Part shown: positions 10,450-21,205 of the stretch, piece after piece | Layout: each line of letters begins with the position of its first letter | Numbering within the stretch: the stretch's first letter is position 1 | Origin: Flectonema sp. DT1601 | Taxonomy: Eukaryota > Euglenozoa > Diplonemea > Diplonemida > Diplonemidae | Length of the DNA stretch: 64,000 nt | Reading direction: 5' to 3' | Assembly: GCA_964019425.1 (NCBI GenBank) | Contig: OZ025867.1 | Location: 1 to 64,000, forward strand | Program-made: the position numbers and the translations under genes | The notes under the pieces: model-generated | The model's input: only the letters and a program-made list of their open reading frames with translations | The model's database searches: none | What the model was told of the DNA's origin: nothing

Positions 10450-11781
10450 ATGGGCAACGGTTGTTTTGGATCTGGAGATAAGGAGATTGAGGATGCTACT
10501 GCCTCACCAGATGCCCTCTCCAGTCCAAAAGAGAAGAAGGAACGAGTTGGCGGAGATGATTTTAGCAGCGATGTCCTCATGGGAAACGGTGGAGCACCGT
10601 TGGTGAAGGTTGGAAAACAGAGTTCATTCATCGGAAAATCAAAAATAGTAACGACAAACGGAAGAGAGATAGCAGTTTTTAAACATCAATCGAAATTCTA
10701 CGCATTGGACAACGGTTGCTATCACCACGGTGGAGGTCTCCTAAACGGCGACATTGAAATGCTTGATGGCAAAGCATGTGTTGTATGTCCTTGGCATGGA
10801 TACAGAATTACCTTAGCAGAAGGAGAAGGACTTTACTGGGGATTAGATGCCGATTTAAAAACTAAAAAGTTAAAAAGTAAAGGATGCAAACAACGAGCAC
10901 ATCAAGTAATCGTTTCTGAAGACGACGAGTTATTATTAGAAATCAATACAACAGGAGCAATTGATAGCGATCATTATCAAAGTCAGAAATCAGGATCTGG
11001 TAGTGGGATCCACAGCACTGCTCCTGTACTTCGCAGTCGCAGGTTATCTCGTGCAGAGCCCCGTGTTAGAGCAATTCTTGAAGGGAAAGCACCTGTCTCA
11101 GAAGCAGGTAATGCGTACATGTTTGAATTTTCAATTATCCCAGGAAGTCTTGCTCAAGGAGTACCAGGACAATATGTGAGGTGTATGATAGACGTTGGGG
11201 ACGGTGTTGAAATTGAACGCTCTTGGACGATAGTTAGCCGACCTGATCCATCGCTGTTTCGAATTGTAATCAAAAGAAAACCTGGAGGTTTGGCATCTAA
11301 TTTTATGATTGACAGACTTGAACAGAATGACACCATCAGTGTACTTGAGTTCAGTGGAATGTTCGGATTTATTGCAAATCCATTACCAGATCCTAACTGT
11401 GATGTGTTACTGTTGGCCGCAGGCATTGGAATCACACCCATGTTAGCAATGCTTCAGTTGGCATTGGATGGTGTCGGTTATTCAGTTGGAAAAATAACTC
11501 TTTTCTACGTTGAAAAAAATGAAGAAGATTTCGTATCATTGGAACCTCTCGTTCATTGGTCAGAAGTCCATCCCGAATTTATTTTAAAATTATATTTGAC
11601 TGCTCCGTCGCCGCTTTGGAAAGGTTTTCAAGGAAGGATTTCACCTCTGGAAGTAACTAATGCCTGTCCCAATCCTCAACATACATACTTATGTGGTCCT
11701 GAGGGTTTCATGGATACTATGATTAGACATCTTCTTGGTACGTATCCTAAGGAATACATACACACTGAAGTGTTTATTTAA
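10450..11781 (+). CDS. Rieske [2Fe-2S]-ferredoxin reductase (FAD/NAD(P)H) fusion oxidoreductase
   Basis: This 443-residue single-exon protein has two parts. Residues about 50-165 form a Rieske domain with ligands Cys90-x-His92 and Cys113-x2-His116. After a Ser/Gly/Arg linker, residues about 205-443 form a ferredoxin-NADP reductase-type module. The FAD motif RSWTIVS matches the RxxSxxS family, the nucleotide-binding loop is AAGIGITPM, LCGPEGFM is the conserved CGP motif, and the chain ends EVFI, typical of cytochrome-b5-reductase-like enzymes. Electrons would run from NAD(P)H through FAD to the Rieske cluster and on to an unknown acceptor. The start MGNGC could be lipid-modified, but residue 6 does not fit the standard myristoylation pattern. 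A shortened paralogue lies 5 kb upstream. Candidate leader acceptor AG is at 10405-10406. Confidence 0.93.
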   Translation: MGNGCFGSGDKEIEDATASPDALSSPKEKKERVGGDDFSSDVLMGNGGAPLVKVGKQSSFIGKSKIVTTNGREIAVFKHQSKFYALDNGCYHHGGGLLNGDIEMLDGKACVVCPWHGYRITLAEGEGLYWGLDADLKTKKLKSKGCKQRAHQVIVSEDDELLLEINTTGAIDSDHYQSQKSGSGSGIHSTAPVLRSRRLSRAEPRVRAILEGKAPVSEAGNAYMFEFSIIPGSLAQGVPGQYVRCMIDVGDGVEIERSWTIVSRPDPSLFRIVIKRKPGGLASNFMIDRLEQNDTISVLEFSGMFGFIANPLPDPNCDVLLLAAGIGITPMLAMLQLALDGVGYSVGKITLFYVEKNEEDFVSLEPLVHWSEVHPEFILKLYLTAPSPLWKGFQGRISPLEVTNACPNPQHTYLCGPEGFMDTMIRHLLGTYPKEYIHTEVFI

Positions 11782-12026
11782 AGAGAGAGGAGGGCGAGTA
11801 CTTTTTTGTTTCTCTTGCATCTACACCTTTTTGTATGGAAGGAAAATATAACTGACCCAATAGATGGATGGATCAAAAAAAGTTCACAATTCTTCTTTCT
11901 TGAGTCGTTTCATTCAATTCGAAGAAAACCGGCAGCGGCAAACCAGCGCAACTCGAACACGGAGGCTCTGATTCTGTGGTTAGCAAATAAGTCAGTAATA
12001 CGAACACCAGTACATCAGTACTCATT

Positions 12027-12332
12027 TGACGCTGCAGCAGACCTGGAGCGGACGACTACATCTCTGCCGAGGCTCTGATTCCGAAACCGCAGAGACTGTT
12101 GGGTTTTCGGAGAGCTATGCTTCGCACGGGTACCAAGAAGGACTCGTATCCCATTTCCAAAGGACAGCTTCAGGAATACCTACACCAGGCCAGGGGGGTG
12201 TTAAATCTGTCAATTGTACTGTTGGCTGTCGACAACAATCCTCAGAGTTATAATCGCGTGATGAACGCACAACAATCAATCCTCTCGTTCTCACTAGAGA
12301 TGTACCAAACACGACACTGTCAGGATCGATGA
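12027..12332 (+). other. Unrecognised open frame, possibly a relic
   Basis: A GC-richer island in an AT-rich spacer stays open for about 100 codons (for example PKPQRLLGFRRAMLRTG and QLQEYLHQARGVLNLS). The composition is protein-like rather than homopolymer-derived, but it has no good start codon and I do not recognise the family. It may be an exon, a relic of a mobile element, or chance. Confidence 0.25.
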
Positions 12333-14119
12333 TATCGCTCAAAATTGAAGCAGCGTTTTTGAATCGTTTCCTCGTCTGATGTAATCAAATTAGAGTCTTA
12401 TTAAAATCTGAACCCCAATATGGAAAACTATCTTCTGATTTTGTTTTCTTGGGAATTTTTTTAAAAACTTTTTTTTTTTTTTTTTTTTGACGGAAGTAAA
12501 GTTCCGCATGTCACTAGCAGATCTACAAATAGAGTTCTCGTTGGGGTCGTGATGTGAATTGCGAAAAACAAAAAAACAAAAAAAAAAACCGTATTGTGTG
12601 TGTTCGTAAAGGGTTTTCTGCTTTCTGACTAACAGCGCCAAGCCCTATGCAAGTAGTTCTTTAACCCGATTATTATAATTCATCCCCCCAGGAATTACTG
12701 AACTGGATCAATGGCTCAAATATAAATATTAATATAAATATAAATATTTTTATTTTTATTTTTTTTATTTTTTTTTTTACAATTTATCCTCAGTCACGGT
12801 ACACAGATTCCTTCACAGGGAGTTTTCTGTGCGGTATCTATCTCGCCGATTTCTCGGTTATATTATTATTATTATTGTTTTTTTTATACCGAAGAAGTCG
12901 GAGAAGAAACCATTCAGATTAAGAAAATTTATTTATTTTAATGGTCAAGTGTTATCTATTTTTTTTTTCCCCCTGTGCGTTTCATTGTATCGCTGTCTAC
13001 TGTTCTCCTGTACGAAGTCGGAGAAGGAACTTGATTCGAATTTTTTTTTTTAAAAAAAAAAAAATAAAACAGCAGTTTTAATTTTTATTCTGCTCCTCAT
13101 TGGGACATCTCGGAGTGTAAATAACTTCTGCAATGTAGTTGTTGGTTTTTGAGTATGTTGAGGGCAGCCAACACAGGTAGAAGGCAAACGTAAAAAATCG
13201 AGGAAAAAAAAAAAAAAAATGTAGAATTTTGAAACTGGTGAGCAGTTAGAAGGTGTCTCAGTACCGGATTTGAGTTTTTCAAATAAAATTTTCGTGGGGT
13301 GGTGAGCTCAGATTGGGTCCAAGGTACCCACAGAATAGTCTGTAGACCACCTTAAATATGTCAACATTGAAGGTACCGACACAACAAGGATGTATCTGCA
13401 CTGTAGCAGGGTGCAGATTACTTCTGGTCTATTGAAAAGAATGTAATTCTGAAAAAAAAAAAAAAAATAAGCAATACGAGTTTTTAAAAAAAAAAAAAAA
13501 AAAATTATACCATTCTTATGGTTTTTTTTGTAGGAGAATACGGCGCTTGTTTTTGTTATTTTATTGATTTCCCAATAAATATCAAGCTCCCCTTCCCTTG
13601 TCTCTTCCTTTCCTTTTTTTTTTTTTTTTTGTTCCAGAATGTTGCGACTCAGGATGTCCACTACAAACTCAAAAAAGACAATGGTGTCTTTTTTTCTCTT
13701 TTTTTTTTTAGTTAGTTTTTTTTTTTCCCCATGCAGTGATCACACTGTGGGGGGAAAGAAGAAAAAAAAAAAAAAAAAAAAAAAAGATGTGTACATGAAT
13801 TTTTTTTGGACGCAAACCCGCCTGAAGCAAAAATTTCGCTTTTTTATTTATTTATTTTATTATTAATTGCGAGTAGAATTAAAAGGGTATAGAAGACAGG
13901 TTCTTCTTTTTTTTGAACTGTGTTTTATTATAACCCGAACCTGTTTTCATCAACTCACTGGCTTACATAGGCTTTCAGAGTACGAAAACAACCGATATAT
14001 ACCTCTAGCGGACGGCAAAAAAAAAAATATTTTTTGTCAACGTTTTTTTTAAATATTTTTTTTTTTATCCTTTCTCAATACAGTGATTATTCAAGAGAAG
14101 GTGAGATCTGTTTGTTAGG

Positions 14120-14155
<36 letters not shown>

Positions 14156-14854
14156 CCAACCTCCCAAAAAAAAAAAAAAAAAAAAATATTTAATTTTGTG
14201 TTTTTTTATATTCTTATTTTTATTATGTACGGTTTTGGTGGGAAGCTCCACAGGGCCGTGATCGTAGTTTCGCATTTCGCATTTCTCTTTTAACTTTTTT
14301 TGGGTAGACTTTATTTTGTTGGTTTTTCCCGTTTTTTATATTTTATTATCTTGTTGGTGGAGTTGGAAGAGAGAGATATCTTCAGAAGCCTTGGAAACTG
14401 GCACAGTTTTTTTTTTTTTGCTCTCCCCTCCTCTTTTTTTTTTTTTTTTTTTTTTGTTTTCATACCTTGTGGTAAATTTTGAAAAAAAAAAAAAAAATAA
14501 TTGGAATAATATTTTTTGTGCAGCTTCGGTTATAAAGCAAATCCTCGTGTCCAATTGGTTGTCCCCGGCAGTATGTCGGAGAGTCTCTAACTGACTTATT
14601 TAAGTGTTTTATAACTTTTTTGTTTTGTTTTTTTTGATTTAGTGCATCATCTGTGATATGCAAACATGTTTTTTTTGAAGAGGATGTGATTATTTTTACT
14701 TTTGAGACAGTTGAATTTTTTTTTTTTTTTTTTTAAATGAAAAAAGAATGTTACGTAAACCACCTTTATCAGGTTTAAAGTCGGTTTTCATCAATTTTTT
14801 CGCGTACCAAAAAAAAAAAAAAACAAATATCAACGTAAGTGTTATACCACTATT

Positions 14855-14942
14855 TCTTGGCTGGTAGCGATATAACTGTTACCCTATTGAGCTTTTTCTG
14901 ACTTTTTGGCTCATTGTAAATAAATAAATAAATAAATAAAAT
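14855..14942. repeat. Short interspersed repeat ending in an (AAAT)n tail, copy A
   Basis: It shares TGGTAGCGATATAACTGTTA, then a TTGAGCTTTT block, with the copy near 18.57-18.66 kb. Both finish with TGTAAATAAATAAATAAA-type or GTAAATAAGTAAATAAATAA-type microsatellite tails. A conserved body with a simple 3' tail is the layout of SINEs and LINE 3' ends. Confidence 0.55.
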
Positions 14943-15024
14943 ATTCTTTCTGTCTAAGTTGAAGCCAACTCCTTTTTTTTTTTTTTTTTTTTTTTTGTGT
15001 ACCGACGTAGTCGGAGAAGAAACT

Positions 15025-15122
15025 ATTCAGATTGAGAGCCGGTATTTCTTATGACCATGATTTATTTTCCCCGTGCGACAGGATTCTGTCTGCGTTCAAC
15101 GAAATATAAGGCTAATCTGAAT
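15025..15122. repeat. Small hairpin element, copy 3
   Basis: Ends ATTCAGATT and AATCTGAAT, upstream CGACGTAGTCGGAGAAGAAAC, internal GGATTCTGTCTGCGTTCAAC and GAAATATAAGGCT. It is 98 bp against 111 bp for copy 2, with the same order of blocks. A left-half-only relative lies at about 12889-12925. Confidence 0.65.
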
Positions 15123-15321
15123 GGTTTTTTATTTTATTTTTTTCATAGATGGTCCTCACGATTTTGTTTAATTTTTTTTTTTTTTTTTTTTTGTTTATTT
15201 AATAACAGACCCTTGTTGTTGTTGTTGTTTTTTTTTTTTATATTCAGCCCATGGGTTGAAAAATTTAGAAAATTTTACAACACTTTTTTTTTTTTATTTC
15301 ATCTCGACTTAATTTCCTGCT

Positions 15322-15508
15322 AGTATACTGGACAAGGTTGAAGCATGGTGGTAGTAGATCTCTTGATTTAGTGTGCCCCGTGACGAAAACTAATAAAGTG
15401 ATTATTTCAGGGATTAGGTTCTTCCTTCTACCGTATTGGAGACCCTCGAAGAGGTACTGATACTGACGGACCCGCTACCTAACTAATATTATTATTATTA
15501 TTATTATT
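15322..15508. repeat. LINE-tail-like repeat ending in an (ATT)n tail
   Basis: It starts TATACTGGACAAGGTTGAAG, contains GCCCCGTGACGAAAACTAAT and AGGGATTAGGTTCTTCC, and ends in (ATT)n. Close copies without that tail lie in the LRR array at 36278, 43331 and 46697. The core GGACAAGGT, GCCCCGT, CGAA and ATTRGGT order also matches the 3' end of the truncated LINE at 44.94 kb, so these look like short elements sharing a LINE 3' end. Confidence 0.55.
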
Positions 15509-15700
15509 CTTTTTCTTTTTTGAATGTTTGAAAAAAAAAAGCAAAAGTCATCCGCGTGCGGAAACAGCTACGGATTTTGGGTCCATTCTTGCGGGTTATT
15601 ATTAAATAAATGAATAAATAATTTCTTTTTTGTTTTTGTTTGGAAATTGGTATTTGGTTTGTTTGTTGTGTTCTTATCACTTTTTTTTTTCTATAAAAAC

Positions 15701-15736
<36 letters not shown>

Positions 15737-16004
15737 TTATTAAAATTTTACTGTTTGTCGTCATTATAGAAAGAAAAAAAAAAAAGAAAAAAAAAAGAAT
15801 AAAATCTTGTTATAGACTTATTCTTGTGAATTTGGGCTGAGAAAATTAGAATTTAAAAAGGTCCTCAAAGTGATGCTTGTCCGATAACAAACTGCATTTC
15901 ACCACTTCCACGGATGTCCTTTCAAAGTGTTTGTCGTTTGTCTTTTTTTTTTTTTTTTTTTTTGGTCCAAAAGGATATCTGTTTACATCCTCCCCTGTCA
16001 GCCT

Positions 16005-16150
16005 AAACTTTTATAATAAAGAAGAGTCTGTCTTCATTGTAGTGTTGTCTGGTAATACTATTAAAGCTAACCCGATGCTTTCATAGTTTGCTTTCATCAG
16101 TTATGCACACAGTATACAGCGGAGTGGGCTTCTGGATAATTAGATACTAC
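16005..16150. repeat. Fragment related to the LINE 3' end
   Basis: AAAGCTAACCCGATGCTTTC, AGTTTGCTTTCATCAG and ATGCACACAGTATA align in order with TTAACCCGATGCTCCC, AGTTCGCTGTATCAG and ATGCACAGTACGCA in the LINE 3' region near 45.08-45.14 kb. It is old and tailless. Confidence 0.4.
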
Positions 16151-18469
16151 GACGGCAGTATTCCCGGTTCTCTTTGGGAGAGTCCACTTAACTGGCTGGT
16201 TGAGAGGTTGGAATTGCTAATTAAAATAATGAAAGCCGACATTTTTTTTTTTTTTTTCTTGTTCTCGTTGATTGCTTTTTTTACCTTAAATTACAAGTTA
16301 AGCCACTTTGTAAAATATAAAAACAAGTGGTTGTGAAAAAGTACTTGTGAATACTTTTTTTTGGTAATACGTCAATTATTATATTTTATTTTTATAAAAA
16401 TGATTTGATGCGATGATGATGATGGTAGGTCTGTTCTCAATTCAAATCATTTTATTTTTTATTATTTTCCCTTCATTTCTTATGGTAGTGGCTACATATC
16501 TTTTTTTCCTTTGCCTTACTACAACGATAAATCCTTTATGGTTTTTTTTTTTTATTTTTTTTATTATTTGTTTTTTTCCAAACAACTTCTTTCTATCAAA
16601 AAGAGAACTTACTGTGCGATTCTTCCCTTTCTTTTGTCACGTCAGTTATGGCAATTAGGGATGCACCGTTATAGGTCTTTGTGCGAAACGACTATGTTGG
16701 TCCCTTTTTTTTTTATATCAGTTTTAAGTCGGTTCACGGTTTCTTTTTCCGTGTACAAACAAAAAAAAAACATACTATCGATTCTCTTAGAAGCGGAGTC
16801 AGGTGTCGCCCACCGACTTAGGAAATCAACAGTTCGTAGCGGTAGGAGAGAAGAAAAAAAAAAGAAAAAAAAATATATAATTCCTTTTCTTCTTTTTTCT
16901 CTCTCCCCTAAGTGGTGTGTTGAGAGATGGCATTCCCCAAGAAAACAGTCTCTGGAGAATAGACTTGTTGAATTGTGAGGGGAAGGGCTATTTCTTTTTT
17001 TTCCTTTTCCTTTTTTTTTTTTTTTTTTTTTTTTTCCTTCCTCATAAATCTTTCCTTGTGCTGCTATAAATCATAAATTAGTTTATGAGAAATGGGGACT
17101 GATCACTTTCAAAAAAAAAAAAAAAAAAAAAAAATTAAATGAAAAAATCCTGTCTTCTGTATAATCATCCAGGTCAGGCTTTGTTTTTATAAGTCTTGAA
17201 TGCGTGCTCTTAATAAGTTTAGAAAAAAAAAAAATAAACCTTGCTGTTGACACAGTTTGGTGTCGGAGAAGGTCTTGTGTGTTCCTCATCTTATTCCACA
17301 CCACACAATCATACCATATCAGAGAGACGGGTTAGGCTCAAAAAAAAAGGATGGATGCGAAAATACTTTTCAATTCAGGGTAGGGTAGTTGTCCATCAGG
17401 GTCTCTCCCAAACCAAAGCTATTTATTTCACCCCGTGAGAGTCTTCACGGTGGTGGTAACCGAATAATGAATTGTCACCCCCGTGGGATTTCCCAAAGGT
17501 TTTGACTCCCGTGATGTCACAAAAAGGAGAAGAAGAAAAAGTAACTACACTCCTACACTACACTAACGATTGGGCTCAAAGGATGGCGAGGTTGACTTTG
17601 TGAATCCTTTCAGTTTGGTGTAGGTAGTTGTCCATCTGTGTCACTCATTTACCTAAGCTGCTTCGTGCATGTGGTGGGTTAGGGCACTTATTTCTGGTTT
17701 ACTTACGTCTCTTCTCCCCAGCCCGATTGTTAACAGTTTTTTTTGGTATTTTTTGGTATTTTTTTTTGCAAAAAAAAAATTAAAAATAACATTTATTACC
17801 ATTGAAATTGATAGGGACATAAACTGTTCAGTTGTTTTTATTTCCTCTTTTCTGTTGTTGTTTCATTTTTTTCAAAAAGAAAAAAAAAAAAAAAAAAAAA
17901 AATCAATTTAGTTTCGGAATTTCAATTTTAAAAAAAAAAAAAAAAAAAAAGTATTTTTAATTCGTTCGTAAAGTATCCCATCCCTACCACCCTAATCTCT
18001 GGTAGTTTATTTAAAGCATGCGATTTTGTGTGGACAGAATCCAGTTATAATGATTCATGTCTAATTATTTACCCAAGTCTCCCTGAGGGTTAATCCAAAA
18101 GGAAACATTAAGACCACCAGCTATTGTTGGTTGTCGTGGGACTCAGGGCTGCCCGATTCAGATTTTAAGAAATTCCAACCAGAATGGCTGGGAAAGTAAT
18201 AAGCAGGGGGGTGGAAAAAAATAGCGTCCCCGATGGGACCACTGCCGCAAGGTAGACAAAGTCAGTCAAGAAAATAAAAAAATGCCGAGTAATTCTGCCT
18301 AAGCGTTCCCAAAGGAAGGGAGAGTACGAAACATGTGTGAAATTTCAATAAAATTTATTTTATTTTATTTGGTTTGTCTGTGGTAGTTCTTCGTTTTACG
18401 ACTTTAAAAAAAAAAAACAATTTACAGTGATGTCTAGTTTATGTGGCTTTTTCTCCTTCTCTTTGACCA

Positions 18470-18662
18470 AAATTGGCCGTCTCTAACACTGTCTACTCGC
18501 GTGGGTGGTGGGTTTAGGTAGTCATTTGTTCCAGGTTATTCTACGTCTCTTATCGTCTGTGAGAGTCTCACGGTTGCTGGTAGCGATATAACTGTTACCC
18601 CTGTTGAGCTTTTCCTGGCTATTGGCTTTCCTAGGCTTCGTAAATAAGTAAATAAATAAATG
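18470..18662. repeat. Short interspersed repeat ending in an (AAAT)n-like tail, copy B
   Basis: The body includes GTCTCACGGTTGCTGGTAGC, ATATAACTGTTACCCCTGTT and GAGCTTTTCCTGG, ending in GTAAATAAGTAAATAAATAA. The last 90 bp match 14855-14942. The first half has weaker relatives at about 17390-17480 and 17620-17730. Confidence 0.5.
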
Positions 18663-18689
18663 GTGAACATTTTAAATATTTTTCTTTTA

Positions 18690-18803
18690 AACAGCAACAG
18701 GAATCCTTCGGTAAGATCTGTTCTATCACTGAGAATGAGAATGAGAATGAGAATGAGAATGAGAACAGTCAAACAAATAATTGAAACAAAAGCAACTATT
18801 CCC
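18690..18803 (+). pseudogene. Partial copy of the 5' coding end of the next gene, with a GAGAAT expansion
   Basis: In one frame this reads PSVRS, then an alternating Arg-Met tract, then VKQIIE, matching PSVRSAIPSPRVRVVKQIIE near the start of the protein at 18977. The hexamer GAGAAT repeats about five times (18731-18767), where the intact gene has a single GAGTGAGAGTC. The copy loses similarity after about 35 codons, so it is a decayed local duplicate. Confidence 0.6.
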
Positions 18804-18976
18804 GCTGGGTGTATCAACTTCTTAATTCAGAATCAGTCTAAAATACATTCATACTAAACTTATTACTATGAAGTCTTTGTTGTGTACTATTAGAGTTGGT
18901 TGAGGAAAGTTTTTTTTTTTAAACCCTTTTTAAAAAAAAGACAAGAAGAGGAGGAAGAGGGTCTTTATTACTTTTG

Positions 18977-20128
18977 ATGGGAACTTCTCCCTCAAGTACT
19001 CCAACAACACCTTCGGTACGATCAGCTATTCCATCACCGAGAGTGAGAGTCGTCAAACAGATTATCGAAATAGAAGTTAAAAATGGAATTTTAAAATGCA
19101 TTGATGACAAAACGATTGACCTCCAAGACGCTAGTGACATTGGTAAAAAGATATCACTTGGAGAAGTTGCGGAACTCTTTTTGATTAATTGTACTATCAC
19201 GAATCAAATTTTTAAAAATATAACTTCATCTCTGAGTGACAACATCTGTGAGAAGCTTGTTACGGTTCAGTTGACTGGTTGTGTTGGTTTAACTGATTAT
19301 TCTGTTGTTCCTTTTTTAAATTGGATTTTAGTGAAAGCCAACAACATCCGAGTACTCTCCCTGTCACGAACAGCGATTGGAAACAATACGTTGGATGTGT
19401 TGGCGAATCACATAAAATACAACATAACATCGTTGGTAAGAATATGGCTATGTGGATTATCTCGCATTACTAATACTGCTCTCGTCAATCTCATCACGTC
19501 AGCAGCTTACTCTCCAGAAATTGAAATCATCTGCTCTGGTTGCTTAAATGTCGCTAATTGTGTTTCAGATGAACTTTCTTCAGCTGATTATTTATCTAAA
19601 AAAAAGAAATTAATACTTTTAAAATCATTGACTTATAGAAAATGGCAAAGCTGGGCACTCGCAACAGCGGGATACAGGAATTTAAATAAGAAGAATTATC
19701 GAGAATCGCGTTCGTGTTTTTTAAAATCGACGCAGGTTTCTCCTGAATCTCCATATGCAGCTTTTGGAATGGCAACTCTGTGTCATGTTTATGGTAAGAG
19801 ACGACAAGCGTCGTTGTGGAGTTCAATAGCAACGTCTTTGTCAGTTAAAAGAGTTCAAAGAAAATTCGATAAATATGAGCAATCTGATTCTCCACTCGGC
19901 ATTTCGACATCTCGTCGGCATCGTAGAATCCGCTGGGTCGTCGACCTTCCAATTCAACCAGAAGTGGGGAGTTGTTTATTAGTTTTAGTCGCTTCTATGT
20001 TAGTGATCATATCAAATGTTACTGCGATCCCTTTTAATGTGATTAGTAAATCTGCGGTTCAGACTGCTCGGGAGATTACAAAACGAGGGCGATATGAAAA
20101 TAACTGTTCGATGGATGATTCTCACTGA
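18977..20128 (+). CDS. Leucine-rich-repeat / TPR-like protein with C-terminal membrane segment
   Basis: About 383 residues from the ATG at 18977. Residues about 75-185 carry degenerate leucine-rich repeats of the cysteine-containing kind (LVTVQLTGCVGLTDYSV, IRVLSLSRTAIGNNTL, VRIWLCGLSRITNTAL). Residues about 220-290 resemble one or two TPR helix pairs (SWALATAGYRNLNKKNYRES, ESPYAAFGMATLCHVYGK). A hydrophobic stretch near residues 333-352 (SCLLVLVASMLVIISNVTA) could be a membrane anchor. It is unrelated in sequence to the large LRR genes at 31-64 kb. I do not recognise an orthologue; LRRs suggest protein binding. There is no intron. Upstream is a decayed copy of its own 5' end. Confidence 0.8.
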   Translation: MGTSPSSTPTTPSVRSAIPSPRVRVVKQIIEIEVKNGILKCIDDKTIDLQDASDIGKKISLGEVAELFLINCTITNQIFKNITSSLSDNICEKLVTVQLTGCVGLTDYSVVPFLNWILVKANNIRVLSLSRTAIGNNTLDVLANHIKYNITSLVRIWLCGLSRITNTALVNLITSAAYSPEIEIICSGCLNVANCVSDELSSADYLSKKKKLILLKSLTYRKWQSWALATAGYRNLNKKNYRESRSCFLKSTQVSPESPYAAFGMATLCHVYGKRRQASLWSSIATSLSVKRVQRKFDKYEQSDSPLGISTSRRHRRIRWVVDLPIQPEVGSCLLVLVASMLVIISNVTAIPFNVISKSAVQTAREITKRGRYENNCSMDDSH

Positions 20129-20139
20129 GTTTATTTACA

Positions 20140-20171
<32 letters not shown>

Positions 20172-20443
20172 CCTGTGACTAAACTCCTGTTTAAGGAAGT
20201 TCTTTTTAACCAGTTGTTGCGAACATTAAGTAACCTTAAAGTAACTACATTCCAGACCTGCAAACTTGAGTGACTCGGTCTCAGCATTTGACTGACTTAC
20301 TTCTACACCATAACTGATGATGAGAGAGAATAGAGGTAAGGAGGTGTATATGGATTACTCTCGAAACTTCGAACAATTAACCCACCAATTTATGCTTTAA
20401 TTCCCCCTCCGATAGGAACACAATTTTTTAAATTTAAATAAAA
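20129..20443. other. Spacer with a dispersed repeat (20225-20375)
   Basis: After a 30-nt T run, 20225-20375 matches 39230-39365 in the LRR array. Shared blocks include AAAGTAACTACAT, TGACTTACTTCTACACCATA, TGATGATGAGAGA, and TATGGATTACTCTCGAAAC. A pyrimidine tract ending in AG at 20414-20415 lies 28 nt before the UFM1 start. Confidence 0.6.
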
Positions 20444-20798
20444 ATGATTTCCGATTCGAAAGTCAAGAAAATCACATTTAAGATTGTGTTAACTTCAGAC
20501 AAGAAACAACCGTATAAGGTATGTGTGACAACAACAACAACAACAACAATAACAACAACACACAACACTAACCAACTCTAAACAGGTAGTGGCAGTACCA
20601 GATAACGCTCCATTTACGGCAGTCTTGAAATACGCAGCTTCTCAATTTGGAATCGAGTCGATCGACAGCATGGCTGCGACAACTAAAGATGGAACAGGTA
20701 TAAACCCAATGCAACTTAGTAGTGATGTATTTCTTAAATACGGTCAAGAGGTTAGACTAATCCCTCGAGATAAGGTTGGCTGTCTGTTGATTTCATAA
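20444..20798 (+). CDS. UFM1: Ubiquitin-fold modifier 1 (2 exons)
   Basis: UFM1 is a small ubiquitin-like protein conjugated to targets (chiefly ribosomal protein uL24 at the ER in animals) by UBA5, UFC1 and UFL1. Exon 1 (20444-20518) encodes 25 residues ending SDKKQPYK. A roughly 67-bp intron with a CAA/AAC-rich interior ends in AAACAG. Exon 2 (about 20586-20798) encodes 70 more residues. Family hallmarks are FKIVLTSDKKQPYK, VPDNAPFTAVLKYAA, DGTGINPMQ, and VRLIPRDKVG. The conserved C-terminal Gly is followed by CLLIS, so a protease must trim five residues to expose VG; animals have only a two-residue tail. An in-frame ATT codon follows the start ATG, and the leader is A-rich. Confidence 0.96.
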
Positions 20799-21205
20799 AT
20801 ATTAAAAAACAGTTGTTGTGATTGCCCCAACTGACATTAATATCGTGGTTGAACTTCTAAACACCAACTAGGTGTAGTCCTGCTCAGTCACTGTGCCTTC
20901 TTACCCCTGCACTGAGTGGCCTTTAATACTGTTTCTTAACTGTGTTGTATTCGTGATCTTTTTTTTTCCCCTTTTATTTTTTTGTCTTCTTAGGTTACAC
21001 CCCCTATATGGAGAGTGTAGTTAGTGTACGAGGAGCGAATGGTTGGTATAATGTCAGTTGGTGATCCTCGTCTTTATTATTATTATTATTTTATCACAGT
21101 CTAATACTCCAACACAACTCGTTTATATTTAATAATGTGTTATTCACAACGTGAATTGAATAACACGTGAGTAAAAAAAAAAAAAAAAAAATAAATAAAT
21201 AAAAA
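20799..21205. other. Spacer between UFM1 and the thyroglobulin-domain gene
   Basis: No gene is seen. It has a pyrimidine-rich (ATT)n stretch ending TTTTATCACAG (AG at 21099-21100), a candidate leader acceptor about 105 nt before the next ATG, and an A run directly before that start codon. Confidence 0.45.

Larger units (their letters stand above)
11782..18976. other. Seven-kilobase spacer, homopolymer-rich, with scattered repeats
   Basis: No convincing gene apart from an unrecognised open frame near 12.0-12.3 kb. Long A and T runs recur every few hundred bases. It holds the third hairpin element (15025-15122), several LINE-tail-like repeats (14855-14942, 15322-15500, 16005-16150, 18470-18662), related TTTAGGTAGT...CACGGT blocks near 17.4 and 17.6 kb, and a partial copy of the 5' end of the next gene (18690-18803). 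Confidence 0.5.

Noticed and set aside
12099-12332. Protein-coding gene at 12.1-12.3 kb
   Set aside because: There is no ATG or acceptor in good context, no family recognised, and the upstream frame is closed. It is kept only as an unrecognised open frame.
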